From NCBI GenBank assembly GCA_051877895.1, contig JBJEJI010000041.1, positions 1 through 15,116 on the forward strand: a stretch of 15,116 nt of DNA, read 5' to 3'. A program made the translations under genes and the position numbers. This stretch comes from UBA3775 sp051877895. Its GTDB lineage: Bacteria > Bacillota > Clostridia > Lachnospirales > Lachnospiraceae. Below are positions 6,695 to 13,266 of the stretch, one piece after another (the stretch's first letter is position 1; every line of letters starts with the position of its first letter). The notes below the pieces were generated by a model, which had not been told where the DNA came from, made no database searches, and was given only the letters and a program-made list of their open reading frames with translations.

Positions 6695-6754
6695 TTAAAA
6701 AAACCACTTGCATTCTGGTAATTATTGTGCTAGAATGCCAAGTGGACTTTTTTT
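6695..6754 (+). terminator. Intrinsic terminator after infA, overlapping the rpmJ promoter
   Basis: CCACTTG plus CATTCT (6704-6716) pairs with AGAATG plus CAAGTGG (6732-6737 and 6739-6745) over 13 bp with a single bulged C6738. An A-run lies just upstream (6697-6703) and seven T residues follow at 6748-6754. The loop is 15 nt. The A-run upstream makes it potentially bidirectional. It is only 18 nt before the rpmJ start, so rpmJ expression needs either read-through or the promoter embedded in the same element. Confidence 0.8.
6708..6736 (+). promoter_or_regulatory. Probable vegetative promoter for rpmJ/alpha operon, nested in the terminator
   Basis: TTGCAT (6708-6713) and TAGAAT (6731-6736) are separated by exactly 17 bases. 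The -10 box is preceded by TGC, giving the extended -10 pattern TGnTAGAAT. Transcription would begin near 6743, inside the right arm of the terminator stem, giving a leader of about 30 nt that contains GAAAGGAG (6755-6762) before rpmJ. The -35 box matches consensus only in TTG, but spacing and extended -10 are good. Function is inferred from sequence. Confidence 0.6.
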
Positions 6755-6772
6755 GAAAGGAGTGACTTAATT

Positions 6773-6886
6773 ATGAAGGTTAGGTCTTCAGTAAAGCCAA
6801 TTTGCGAGAAGTGCAAAATCATTAAGAGAAAGGGTAACATCATGGTTATCTGTGAGAACCCAAGACACAAACAAAGACAGGGCTAA
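6773..6886 (+). CDS. rpmJ: 50S ribosomal protein L36 (bL36), zinc form
   Basis: This 37-residue ORF starts MKVRSSVKPICEKCKIIKRK and ends PRHKQRQG, the complete bacterial L36. The C11-x2-C14, C27 and H32 residues form its zinc ribbon. It binds 23S rRNA at the base of the stalk region and assembles late. GAAAGGAG at 6755-6762 gives ten bases of spacing to ATG 6773. It is the first gene after the terminator/promoter element and is followed by an unusually long structured gap before rpsM. Confidence 0.97.
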   Translation: MKVRSSVKPICEKCKIIKRKGNIMVICENPRHKQRQG

Positions 6887-6934
6887 TGTCAACCGCTAAT
6901 GCGTGTTGTTATTATATATAGTTCTTGCTTTTTG

Positions 6935-6943
6935 TGTTACAAT
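6935..6943 (+). promoter_or_regulatory. Possible extended -10 element in the rpmJ-rpsM gap
   Basis: TGTTACAAT fits TGnTATAAT at eight of the nine written positions, counting n as free. At 17-base spacing the upstream hexamer is TATATA, which is not a -35 box. A start near 6950 would cut into the first leader hairpin. It is listed as a weak candidate for a secondary rpsM promoter. Confidence 0.25.
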
Positions 6944-7129
6944 TTATCCGTTCACTAACCCGGAACGGAAAAAACATTGTGATACCGTGGGCAGAGTATC
7001 TACTGCTTTAGGACTGGTGTCATTATCACCAATCCTTTCAATGCAGATTTTACTGCATTGTCATGGTTTAAAGCGGCTGGTCGGTATATCCGACAAAAAC
7101 AACAGTGGGTGAAAACCCGAATCATTTTA

Positions 7130-7149
7130 AATTTACGGAGGTGTAAATT
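7130..7149 (+). promoter_or_regulatory. Hairpin presenting the rpsM Shine-Dalgarno in its loop
   Basis: AATTTAC (7130-7136) and GTAAATT (7143-7149) are perfect complements, and the six loop bases are GGAGGT, the ribosome-binding core, nine bases before the rpsM ATG. The stem is A/T-rich, so it would melt or be stabilised easily by a bound factor. Whether it aids or hinders initiation cannot be told from sequence. Confidence 0.55.
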
Positions 7150-7151
7150 AC

Positions 7152-7520
7152 ATGGCTCGTATCAGTGGTGTTGACTTACCAAGAGAGAAACGTGTAGAGA
7201 TTGGACTTACTTATGTATATGGAATCGGTAGAGTAAGTGCAAATCGTATTTTACAGCAGGCAAATGTTAATCCGGACACAAGATGTCGTGATTTAACAGA
7301 CGAAGAAGTAGGTCGTATTCGTGACGTAATCGATGAGAACTACGTAGTAGAAGGTGATTTAAAGCGTGAAGTGGCTTTAAACATCAAGAAACTTCAGGAA
7401 ATGGGATGCTACAGAGGTATCCGTCACAGAAAGGGTCTTCCTGTTCGCGGACAGAAGACTAAGACTAACGCTAGAACCCGTAAAGGTCCAAAGCGTACAG
7501 TTGCTAATAAGAAGAAATAA
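7152..7520 (+). CDS. rpsM: 30S ribosomal protein S13 (uS13)
   Basis: The 122-residue S13 opens MARISGVDLPREKRVEIGLT and has the helix-turn-helix-like YGIGRVSANRIL segment. It ends with the RNA-contacting GIRHRKGLPVRGQKTKTNAR and RTRKGPKRTVANKKK. S13 sits in the 30S head, bridges to the 50S central protuberance and contacts P-site tRNA through its tail. GGAGGT (7137-7142) is the ribosome site and lies in a hairpin loop. It leads the alpha-type block rpsM-rpsK-rpsD-rpoA-rplQ, preceded by the long structured leader. Confidence 0.98.
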   Translation: MARISGVDLPREKRVEIGLTYVYGIGRVSANRILQQANVNPDTRCRDLTDEEVGRIRDVIDENYVVEGDLKREVALNIKKLQEMGCYRGIRHRKGLPVRGQKTKTNARTRKGPKRTVANKKK

Positions 7521-7552
7521 TACCAAGGTTTAATCTATTAGGAGGTTAAGTG

Positions 7553-7957
7553 ATGGCTAAGAAAGTCGTAGCATCTAAGAAGACAGCAGCTAAGAAGCGT
7601 GTTAAGAAGAATATTGACCGCGGACAGGCACATATTCAGTCTTCCTTTAATAATACTATTGTTACCTTGACAGACGCAGAAGGTAACGCAATTTCATGGG
7701 CAAGTGCAGGTGGACTGGGATTCAGAGGTTCCAGAAAATCTACCCCTTATGCAGCTCAGATGGCAGCAGAAACAGCAGCAAAGGCAGCAGCTCTTCAGGG
7801 TCTGAAGTCCGTTGACGTTTTTGTTAAGGGACCTGGTTCAGGTAGAGAAGCAGCTATCCGTGCGCTTCAGGCATGTGGCATTAATGTAACAAGCATCAGA
7901 GACGTAACACCGGTTCCTCATAACGGATGTCGTCCACCGAAGCGTAGAAGAGTCTGA
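7553..7957 (+). CDS. rpsK: 30S ribosomal protein S11 (uS11)
   Basis: The 134-residue product has a Lys-rich N-terminal arm (residues 1-19), then AHIQSSFNNTIVTLTDAEGN, WASAGGLGFRGSRKSTPYAAQ, the GPGSGREAAIRAL motif and the basic HNGCRPPKRRRV end. S11 lies in the platform of the 30S subunit near the E-site mRNA. ATG 7553 is chosen because AGGAGG at 7540-7545 leaves seven bases; the in-frame GTG at 7550 directly before it is too close. It is 32 nt after rpsM and 18 nt before rpsD. Confidence 0.98.
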   Translation: MAKKVVASKKTAAKKRVKKNIDRGQAHIQSSFNNTIVTLTDAEGNAISWASAGGLGFRGSRKSTPYAAQMAAETAAKAAALQGLKSVDVFVKGPGSGREAAIRALQACGINVTSIRDVTPVPHNGCRPPKRRRV

Positions 7958-7975
7958 TTAAGGAGGTATATTGAT

Positions 7976-8578
7976 ATGGCAAGAGACATGGGTCCTGTAT
8001 TAAAGAAATGTAGATCTCTCGGCGTAGATCCTTCTTATTTAGGAATTGATAAGAAGTCTAACAGAACTTCCGCCAGAGCAGGCAAAAAAGTAAGCGAGTA
8101 TGGCTTACAGTTAAGAGAAAAGCAGAAGGCTAAGTTCATTTACGGAGTTCTTGAAAAGCCATTCCGTAATGATTTTGAAAAAGCTAAGAAATTAAAGTTC
8201 GGTACAACAGGTGAAAATCTTATGATTATCCTTGAAACCAGACTTGATAACGTAGTTTTCCGTCTTGGTTTTGCCAGAACAAGAAAAGAAGCCAGACAGA
8301 TTGTTGATCACAAGCATATTCTTGTAAACGGAAAGACCGTTAATATTCCTTCTTATTCAGTTAAAGCAGGTGATGTAATCACTGTTTGTGAAAAAGCTAA
8401 GAATAAGGCCGGACAGAGATTTAAGGATGTCCTTGAGGTGACAGAAGGCAGAGTTGTTCCTGCATGGTTAGAGTCTGATAAGGAAAACCTTACAGGTACT
8501 GTTAAGGAATATCCGACAAGAGAAATGATCGATGTTCCTGTAAATGAAGTGCTTATTGTCGAGTTGTATTCCAAATAA
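7976..8578 (+). CDS. rpsD: 30S ribosomal protein S4 (uS4), non-zinc type
   Basis: The 200-residue product matches S4: SEYGLQLREKQKAKFIYG (about 40-57), the S4 RNA-binding fold (about 92-155, RLDNVVFRLGFARTRKEARQ and HILVNGKTVNIPSY), and a C-terminal PTREMIDVPVNEVLIVELYS. It is a primary 16S rRNA binder that nucleates 30S assembly. The N-terminal part has only Cys12 and no four-cysteine zinc knuckle, so this is the zinc-free type. In E. coli S4 represses the operon in which this gene lies; the structured leader before rpsM makes this worth testing here. AAGGAGGT at 7960-7967 precedes ATG 7976. Confidence 0.98.
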   Translation: MARDMGPVLKKCRSLGVDPSYLGIDKKSNRTSARAGKKVSEYGLQLREKQKAKFIYGVLEKPFRNDFEKAKKLKFGTTGENLMIILETRLDNVVFRLGFARTRKEARQIVDHKHILVNGKTVNIPSYSVKAGDVITVCEKAKNKAGQRFKDVLEVTEGRVVPAWLESDKENLTGTVKEYPTREMIDVPVNEVLIVELYSK

Positions 8579-8617
8579 TAAAGAATACATGTTTTTCGCC
8601 CACAAGGAGGGTCGCAT

Positions 8618-9577
8618 ATGTTTGATTTTGAAAAGCCAAGAATTGAAATTGCAGAAATTTCAGAAGATAAAAAGTATGGTCGCTTTGTTGTAGAACCCCT
8701 TGAAAGAGGCTATGGTACTACTCTCGGAAACTCTTTGAGAAGAATCATGCTTTCATCCTTACCGGGCGCAGCAGTGAGCCAGGTTAAGATTGACGGTGTT
8801 GTTCATGAGTTTTCCACTATTCCCGGAGTAAGGGAAGATGTGACAGAGATTATCATGAATATCAAGAGTTTAGCTATAAAGAATAACAGCGACTCAAATG
8901 AAGCTAAGCTTGCATATATTGAGTTTGCAGGTGAAGGCGTAGTTACGGCTGGTGATATTCATGTTGACCCGGATATTGAAATCCTTAATCCGGAGCAGGT
9001 TATTGCCACATTAAACGGCGGTGCAGACAGCAAGCTCTACATGGAACTCACGATTACAAAGGGTAGAGGATATGTCAGTGCTGATAAGAACAAGAGAGAT
9101 GATCTCCCAATCGGAGTAATTTCTGTTGATTCTATCTATACACCGGTTGAACGTGTTAATTTAACAGTTAACAACACCCGTGTTGGTCAGATTACTGATT
9201 TTGACAAGCTTACCTTGGATGTATTTACAAACGGCACACTTGCTCCTGATGAAGCAGTAAGCCTTGCAGCTAAGGTATTAAGCGAGCATTTGAATTCCTT
9301 TATTGATTTGTCTGAAAGTGCTAGATCCGCTGAGGTTATGGTTGAGCCGGTTAACAACGAAAAGGAAAAGGTTCTCGAGATGAGCATCGATGAACTTGAA
9401 CTTTCCGTTCGTTCCTACAACTGCCTCAAGAGAGCAGGAATCAATACTGTTGAAGAATTAACAAATCGTACATCTGAAGATATGATGAAAGTCAGAAATC
9501 TTGGACGCAAGTCATTGGAAGAAGTACTTGCTAAGCTGAAAGAGCTTGGTTTATCATTAAATGTCGGTGATGATTAA
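8618..9577 (+). CDS. rpoA: DNA-directed RNA polymerase subunit alpha
   Basis: The 319-residue product has the assembly domain (about 1-230) with ERGYGTTLGNSLRRIMLSSL (29-48), the dimerisation helix region. A short linker leads to the C-terminal domain (about 253-319) with SIDELELSVRSYNCLKRAGI and RNLGRKSLEEVLAKL. Arg265 falls at the same number as the UP-element-binding arginine of E. coli alpha. Alpha dimerises to start core polymerase assembly, and its CTD contacts UP elements and activators. CAAGGAGG at 8603-8610 precedes ATG 8618. Its place between S4 and L17 is universal in bacteria of this type. Confidence 0.99.
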   Translation: MFDFEKPRIEIAEISEDKKYGRFVVEPLERGYGTTLGNSLRRIMLSSLPGAAVSQVKIDGVVHEFSTIPGVREDVTEIIMNIKSLAIKNNSDSNEAKLAYIEFAGEGVVTAGDIHVDPDIEILNPEQVIATLNGGADSKLYMELTITKGRGYVSADKNKRDDLPIGVISVDSIYTPVERVNLTVNNTRVGQITDFDKLTLDVFTNGTLAPDEAVSLAAKVLSEHLNSFIDLSESARSAEVMVEPVNNEKEKVLEMSIDELELSVRSYNCLKRAGINTVEELTNRTSEDMMKVRNLGRKSLEEVLAKLKELGLSLNVGDD

Positions 9578-9599
9578 GGATAGTAATGGAGGATAAAAA

Positions 9600-10136
9600 A
9601 TGGCAGGCTATAGAAAACTTAGTAGAACTGCAAGCCAGAGAAAAGCATTACTCAGAGGACAGGTAACAGCCCTTCTGGTAAATGGCAAGATGGTTACTAC
9701 TGAAGCTAAGGCAAAAGAAATCCGTAGAATTGCTGAGAGTATGATTGCTCTTGCAGTAAGAGAAAAGGATAATTATGATACTGTTACCGTAACCGCAAAG
9801 GTTGCACGTAAGGATAAAGACGGAAAGAGAGTTAAGGAAGTTGTTGATGGTAAAAAGGTAGATGTTTTTGATGAAGTTGAAAAGACTATCAAGAAAGACA
9901 AACCTTCCAGACTTCATGCAAGAAGAAAGATTAACTCCTATGTTTACACTGCAAAAACTGTTGATAAGGATGTGCAGGGTAAGAAGAAGGCTACAAAGGA
10001 AGTTGACGTAGCAACCAAGCTTTTCGATGAAATTGCACCTAAGTATGCAAACCGCAACGGTGGCTATACAAGAATCGTAAAGATCGGTCAGCGTAAAGGC
10101 GATGCTGCTATGGAAGTATTGATCGAATTAGTTTAA
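9600..10136 (+). CDS. rplQ: 50S ribosomal protein L17 (bL17), enlarged by an internal insertion
   Basis: The ends are clearly L17: MAGYRKLSRTASQRKALLRG, TTEAKAKEIRRIAE (34-47), LHARRKI (105-111), LFDEIAPKYANRNGGYTRIVKIG (141-163) and AAMEVLIELV. L17 is usually about 112-130 residues, but this one is 178. The extra material is a charged, Lys/Asp/Glu/Val-rich stretch at about residues 56-103, between the first helical part and LHARR, plus a few residues at about 122-135. Reading frame and codon style are continuous, so it is not a frameshift. L17 binds 23S rRNA near the exit tunnel; the insertion may project from the ribosome surface. GGAGG 9588-9592 precedes ATG 9600. Confidence 0.95.
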   Translation: MAGYRKLSRTASQRKALLRGQVTALLVNGKMVTTEAKAKEIRRIAESMIALAVREKDNYDTVTVTAKVARKDKDGKRVKEVVDGKKVDVFDEVEKTIKKDKPSRLHARRKINSYVYTAKTVDKDVQGKKKATKEVDVATKLFDEIAPKYANRNGGYTRIVKIGQRKGDAAMEVLIELV

Positions 10137-10147
10137 TTTGATTTTCA

Positions 10148-10175
10148 GGGAGGGCTGATGACCCTCCCTTTTTTT
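10148..10175 (+). terminator. Intrinsic terminator after rplQ
   Basis: GGGAGGG (10148-10154) and CCCTCCC (10162-10168) form a perfect GC-rich stem around CTGATGA, followed by seven T residues (10169-10175). It lies 11 bases after the L17 stop codon. This is a textbook rho-independent terminator and ends the alpha-operon transcript before the ECF transporter genes. Confidence 0.93.
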
Positions 10176-10231
10176 CTTGATAATTTTTTCCAATATCTGC
10201 AACAAGACAGGACAGGATTGAAAGGACGTTC

Positions 10232-12142
10232 ATGAGCATTATCAGTATTAAAAACCTAGTGCATCAATTTGCCAAACGTGATGATTACGGTGAGAAAATC
10301 GGAACGGTTACGGCAGTTGACGGAATTAATCTTGAAGTGGAAAAGGGAGATTTTATTTCTATTCTCGGAAGAAACGGTTCCGGTAAATCAACCCTGGCAA
10401 AGCATATCAATGCATTATTGTTTCCCACTTCAGGTAAAGTTTATGTTAATGGTTTCGATACAGAAGATGAAGAACTAATGCTGGATATCAGAAAATCCGG
10501 CGGAATGGTCTTTCAGAATCCTGACAATCAGATTATCGCAACGGTTGTAGAAGAGGATGTAGCATTCGGACCGGAGAATATCGGCATTCAACCGCCCCAG
10601 ATTCGCCTCAGGGTGGATGAAAGTCTAAAAGCCACAGGAATGTATTCCTATCGTAATCATTCTCCGAATAAGCTCTCAGGCGGCCAGAAACAGAGGGTTG
10701 CAATTGCAGGAGTTCTTGCAATGAAGCCTGCCTGTATTATACTTGATGAACCGACTGCAATGTTGGACCCGGTTGGCAGGAAAGAAGTGCTGGACATTGT
10801 CCAGAAGCTTAACAGAGAAGAGAGCATGACTGTTATTCTGGTCACCCATCATATGGATGAGGTTATTTCCTCTGACAAGGTATATGTTATGGATAGTGGT
10901 CATATTGCACTTTCAGGAACCCCTTTTGAGGTTTTCAGCAATGTTGCAGCCATAAAAAAACTGGGACTTGACGTTCCGCAGGTAACTGAAGTGTCATATG
11001 AACTTGGCCGGTTAGGTTATGATATGCCCATAGTTTTGACTGAAGAAGAATTTACAGAGGCTTTCTCAAAACTTGCAATGCGTACTTTAAAATTAAAGGG
11101 AAAAAATGACGGAACAGTTACTCCGGCCGGCAAAGAGGAAAATAATCATTCCGAGGATGAGATTTCAGAAAATTCCGTATTGAAAAGTTCTGCATTGGAT
11201 ACTCCCTTATCAGAAAGTTCTGTATCGAAAAGTTCTGCATTGGAGATTTCTTCATCAGAAAGTTCTTTGCCGGAGCCTGTTCTTATACTAAAAGATGTCA
11301 ACTATACCTATTCGCCGGACACGGTTTTTGCACAGAATGCTCTGAGAAATATAAACCTTACTGTCCGTAAAGGGGAATTTATTGCTTTAATCGGACATAC
11401 CGGTTCCGGAAAATCCACCCTTATCCGTCATCTGAACGGTCTGGAAAAGCCTACTTCGGGACAGGTTTTATTTAAAGGAGAGGATATTAATACAGAAAGC
11501 TATAACCGTAAGACTTTGCGAGGCAGGGTCGGTATGGTTTTCCAATATCCTGAGCATCAGCTTTTTGAGGTGTCCATTTATAAGGATGTGGCATATGGAC
11601 CGATTAATCTTGGCCTGGATGAAAAAACCGTCGACGAGAGGGTCATACAGGCACTGACACTGGTGGGAGTGGACGAAAGCCGCTGGAAGGAATCTCCTCT
11701 TGATTTATCAGGAGGACAAAAACGTCGTGTCGCCATTGCGGGCGTTCTTGCCATGAAACCGGAAGTTTTGATACTGGATGAGCCGACGGCAGGACTGGAT
11801 CCGGCAGGCCGGGATGAAATTCTGGGCCAGATTCAGAAAATATATGAAGAAACCGGAATAACGGTTATTTTGGTGTCTCACAGCATGGAAGATGTGGCAA
11901 AATATGCTGAAAGAATTGTTGTTATGAATGAAGGGCAGATTCGTTATGACGGGATTCCTACAGAGGTTTTCCGGCACCGGGCAGAGCTGGAAGAAATGGG
12001 TCTTGCGGTTCCGCAGGTAACCGGACTGCTTAACACACTCAAAACAAAAGGTTTTTCGGTTCGTGATGATATTATAAAAACAAAGGATTGCGAACAAGAA
12101 CTTGCGTCTTATTTGAATGTAAACGGAGAACGGATTTCATGA
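10232..12142 (+). CDS. ecfA: Fused ECF transporter ATPase, EcfA1-EcfA2 in one chain
   Basis: The 636-residue protein contains two complete ABC ATPase domains. Domain 1 (about 1-285): Walker A GRNGSGKST 46-54, Q-loop FQNPDNQ, signature LSGGQ 148-152, Walker B IILDEP with Glu173, His206. Domain 2 (about 349-630): Walker A GHTGSGKST 388-396, FQYPEHQ, LSGGQ 492-496, ILDEP with Glu517, His550. The CbiO/EcfA-like sequences and the following ecfT mark it as the energy-coupling module of vitamin or metal-type ECF importers. Most Firmicutes have ecfA1 and ecfA2 as separate genes here; in this case they are fused through a Ser/Glu-rich linker (about 290-348). No substrate-binding S component is in the window. 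AAAGGA 10221-10226 precedes the ATG, and the 3' end overlaps ecfT. Confidence 0.93.
   Translation: MSIISIKNLVHQFAKRDDYGEKIGTVTAVDGINLEVEKGDFISILGRNGSGKSTLAKHINALLFPTSGKVYVNGFDTEDEELMLDIRKSGGMVFQNPDNQIIATVVEEDVAFGPENIGIQPPQIRLRVDESLKATGMYSYRNHSPNKLSGGQKQRVAIAGVLAMKPACIILDEPTAMLDPVGRKEVLDIVQKLNREESMTVILVTHHMDEVISSDKVYVMDSGHIALSGTPFEVFSNVAAIKKLGLDVPQVTEVSYELGRLGYDMPIVLTEEEFTEAFSKLAMRTLKLKGKNDGTVTPAGKEENNHSEDEISENSVLKSSALDTPLSESSVSKSSALEISSSESSLPEPVLILKDVNYTYSPDTVFAQNALRNINLTVRKGEFIALIGHTGSGKSTLIRHLNGLEKPTSGQVLFKGEDINTESYNRKTLRGRVGMVFQYPEHQLFEVSIYKDVAYGPINLGLDEKTVDERVIQALTLVGVDESRWKESPLDLSGGQKRRVAIAGVLAMKPEVLILDEPTAGLDPAGRDEILGQIQKIYEETGITVILVSHSMEDVAKYAERIVVMNEGQIRYDGIPTEVFRHRAELEEMGLAVPQVTGLLNTLKTKGFSVRDDIIKTKDCEQELASYLNVNGERIS
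11174..11263 (+). repeat. Two-copy 45-bp in-frame tandem repeat in the EcfA linker
   Basis: Positions 11174-11218 and 11219-11263 are two 45-bp copies matching at 38 of 45 bases. They encode SVLKSSALDTPLSES and SVSKSSALEISSSES (residues 315-344). A partial third start, Ser-Leu-Pro-Glu, follows. The unit is a multiple of three, so copy-number change would alter linker length without breaking the frame. Confidence 0.85.
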
Positions 12143-12939
12143 TAAGAGATATTACAATTGGACAATATTATCCGGCTGACAGCTGTATACACAGGCTTGA
12201 CCCCCGTACCAAGCTGATTGTAACCTTTCTGTATATCATCGGTTTGTTTCTGGTAAATCGGTTTATAGGCTTTGGTATTGCTGCCATTTTCTTTTTGATG
12301 GTGCTGTTTTTGTCAAGAATACCTGTGTCATATATTTTTAAAGGGCTGAAACCGATTCTGTTTATTATATTTTTAACGGTGGCCATTAATTTTCTTTTTG
12401 GGACCGGAGAGGTGCTTGTATCGTGGTGGATTTTTTCCATTACCGTTGATGGTATCCGGAGAGGTATTTTCTTTGCAATCAGGCTGATTCTTTTGATGTT
12501 CGGCACTTCAATGATGACCTTTACAACTACCACCAATCAGTTGACGGACGGTATTGAGAGTGTGTTTAAACCATTAAAATATATTAAGGTTCCCATCCAT
12601 GAAATTGCCATGATGATGTCTATTGCCCTGCGTTTTATCCCAATTCTGTTGGAAGAAACGGATAAAATTATGAAGGCGCAGATGGCGAGAGGAGCGGATT
12701 TTGAATCCGGTAACGTACTGCGCAGGGCAAAGGCAATGGTCCCGATTTTTATTCCACTGATTATCTCGGCCTTCAGGAGAGCATTTGACCTTGCCATGGC
12801 AATGGAAGCAAGATGCTATCATGGTGGGGAAGGAAGAACCCGTATGAATCCCATGAAGTATGGAAGAGGAGATTATGTGGCATATACTGTGGCATTGCTT
12901 TTCTTTGTTGCACTTGTTGTCACCAGATTTCTCCCTTGA
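12139..12939 (+). CDS. ecfT: ECF transporter transmembrane scaffold protein EcfT
   Basis: The 266-residue membrane protein begins MIRDITIGQYYPADSCIHRL and has the LDPRTKL segment (20-26) typical of EcfT/CbiQ. Hydrophobic helices lie at about 27-57, 70-90, 108-130, 158-172, 200-215 and 247-264. The coupling-helix Ala-Arg-Gly (183-185, in QMARGADF) and Ala-Arg-Cys (224-226, in MEARCY) sites that seat into the ATPase grooves are both present. EcfT joins the EcfA pair to interchangeable substrate-capture proteins in the membrane. Its ATG overlaps the ecfA stop as ATGA, with GGAG at 12125-12128, which indicates translational coupling. An in-frame start at 12088 would lie inside ecfA and is rejected. 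Confidence 0.93.
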   Translation: MIRDITIGQYYPADSCIHRLDPRTKLIVTFLYIIGLFLVNRFIGFGIAAIFFLMVLFLSRIPVSYIFKGLKPILFIIFLTVAINFLFGTGEVLVSWWIFSITVDGIRRGIFFAIRLILLMFGTSMMTFTTTTNQLTDGIESVFKPLKYIKVPIHEIAMMMSIALRFIPILLEETDKIMKAQMARGADFESGNVLRRAKAMVPIFIPLIISAFRRAFDLAMAMEARCYHGGEGRTRMNPMKYGRGDYVAYTVALLFFVALVVTRFLP

Positions 12940-13040
12940 AACTTGTTTTTGCCGGCATAGTGTTCTGAGTATTGGAAGTCAATATTACGAAATCGGCTTT
13001 ACGGTACATGGGGAATACTTTTCATCTATAGGTAAGTATT

Positions 13041-13241
13041 GGGGTATGTGTAAAAGACTTATTTTTAGAGTAAGTTTTTTGGAGTATATGTAAAAGACTT
13101 GTTTTTTAGAGTAAGTTTTTTGGGGTATATGTAAAAAACTTATTTTTAGAGTTGGTTTTTTGGAGTATATGTAAAAGACTTATTTTTAGGGTAAGTTTTT
13201 GAGTAATGTAAAAAGACTTACTTTTAAGACAGCAGGTTTTT
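13041..13241 (+). repeat. Tandem array of about 40-bp hairpin-forming repeats upstream of truA
   Basis: Four clear units lie at 13041-13080, 13081-13121, 13122-13161 and 13162-13200 (40, 41, 40 and 39 bp), with a diverged fifth at 13201-13241. The core is GGRGTATRTGTAAAAGACTT, then ATTTTTAGAG and TAAGTTTTTT. Within a unit AAAAGACTTA can pair with TAAGTTTTTT over ten positions (one G.U), with a 9-nt loop and a run of T residues. The rest of the 327-nt ecfT-truA gap holds only a 7-bp stem AATACTT/AAGTATT (13014-13020 with 13034-13040). No GC-rich terminator is seen after ecfT. The array may act as a weak serial terminator or may be a neutral minisatellite. Confidence 0.85.
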
Positions 13242-13266
13242 AGTATTTGTTTTTAGGGAGGCTTGT

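Larger units (their letters stand above)
6887..7151 (+). promoter_or_regulatory. Candidate structured mRNA leader of the alpha operon (rpsM leader)
   Basis: These 265 non-coding bases separate rpmJ from rpsM. Helices seen directly: TCCGTTC/GAACGGA (6947-6953 with 6963-6969); GCAG/CTGC (6991-6994 with 7003-7006, weak); AGGACTGGTG with CACCAATCCT (7010-7019 with 7027-7036, one mismatch); CAATGCAG/CTGCATTG (7039-7046 with 7053-7060, perfect); GTCGG/CCGAC (7080-7084 with 7090-7094); GGGT/ACCC capped by a GAAA tetraloop (7107-7118); and a final hairpin holding the Shine-Dalgarno (7130-7149). In E. coli, S4 represses the alpha operon by binding a pseudoknot at the rpsM start, and rpsD lies in this operon too. 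An autoregulatory leader is therefore plausible, but no known leader class is recognised. Confidence 0.5.

Noticed and set aside
6903..7112. 69-codon open frame between rpmJ and rpsM (MLLLYIVLAF...)
   Set aside because: It starts at GTG without a ribosome site, resembles no family, and its frame crosses several perfect inverted repeats. The region is better explained as a structured leader.
347..12822. Many antisense open frames of 60-135 codons
   Set aside because: All lie opposite strongly conserved genes and show low-complexity or random composition; none has a convincing start signal or homologue.
12860..13093. 77-codon open frame across the ecfT end and the repeats
   Set aside because: It overlaps the ecfT coding end in another frame, lacks a ribosome site, and its C-terminal part is translated tandem repeat.
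13041..13241. CRISPR-like array
   Set aside because: The units abut directly without unique spacers, and no cas genes are nearby; they are simple tandem repeats.
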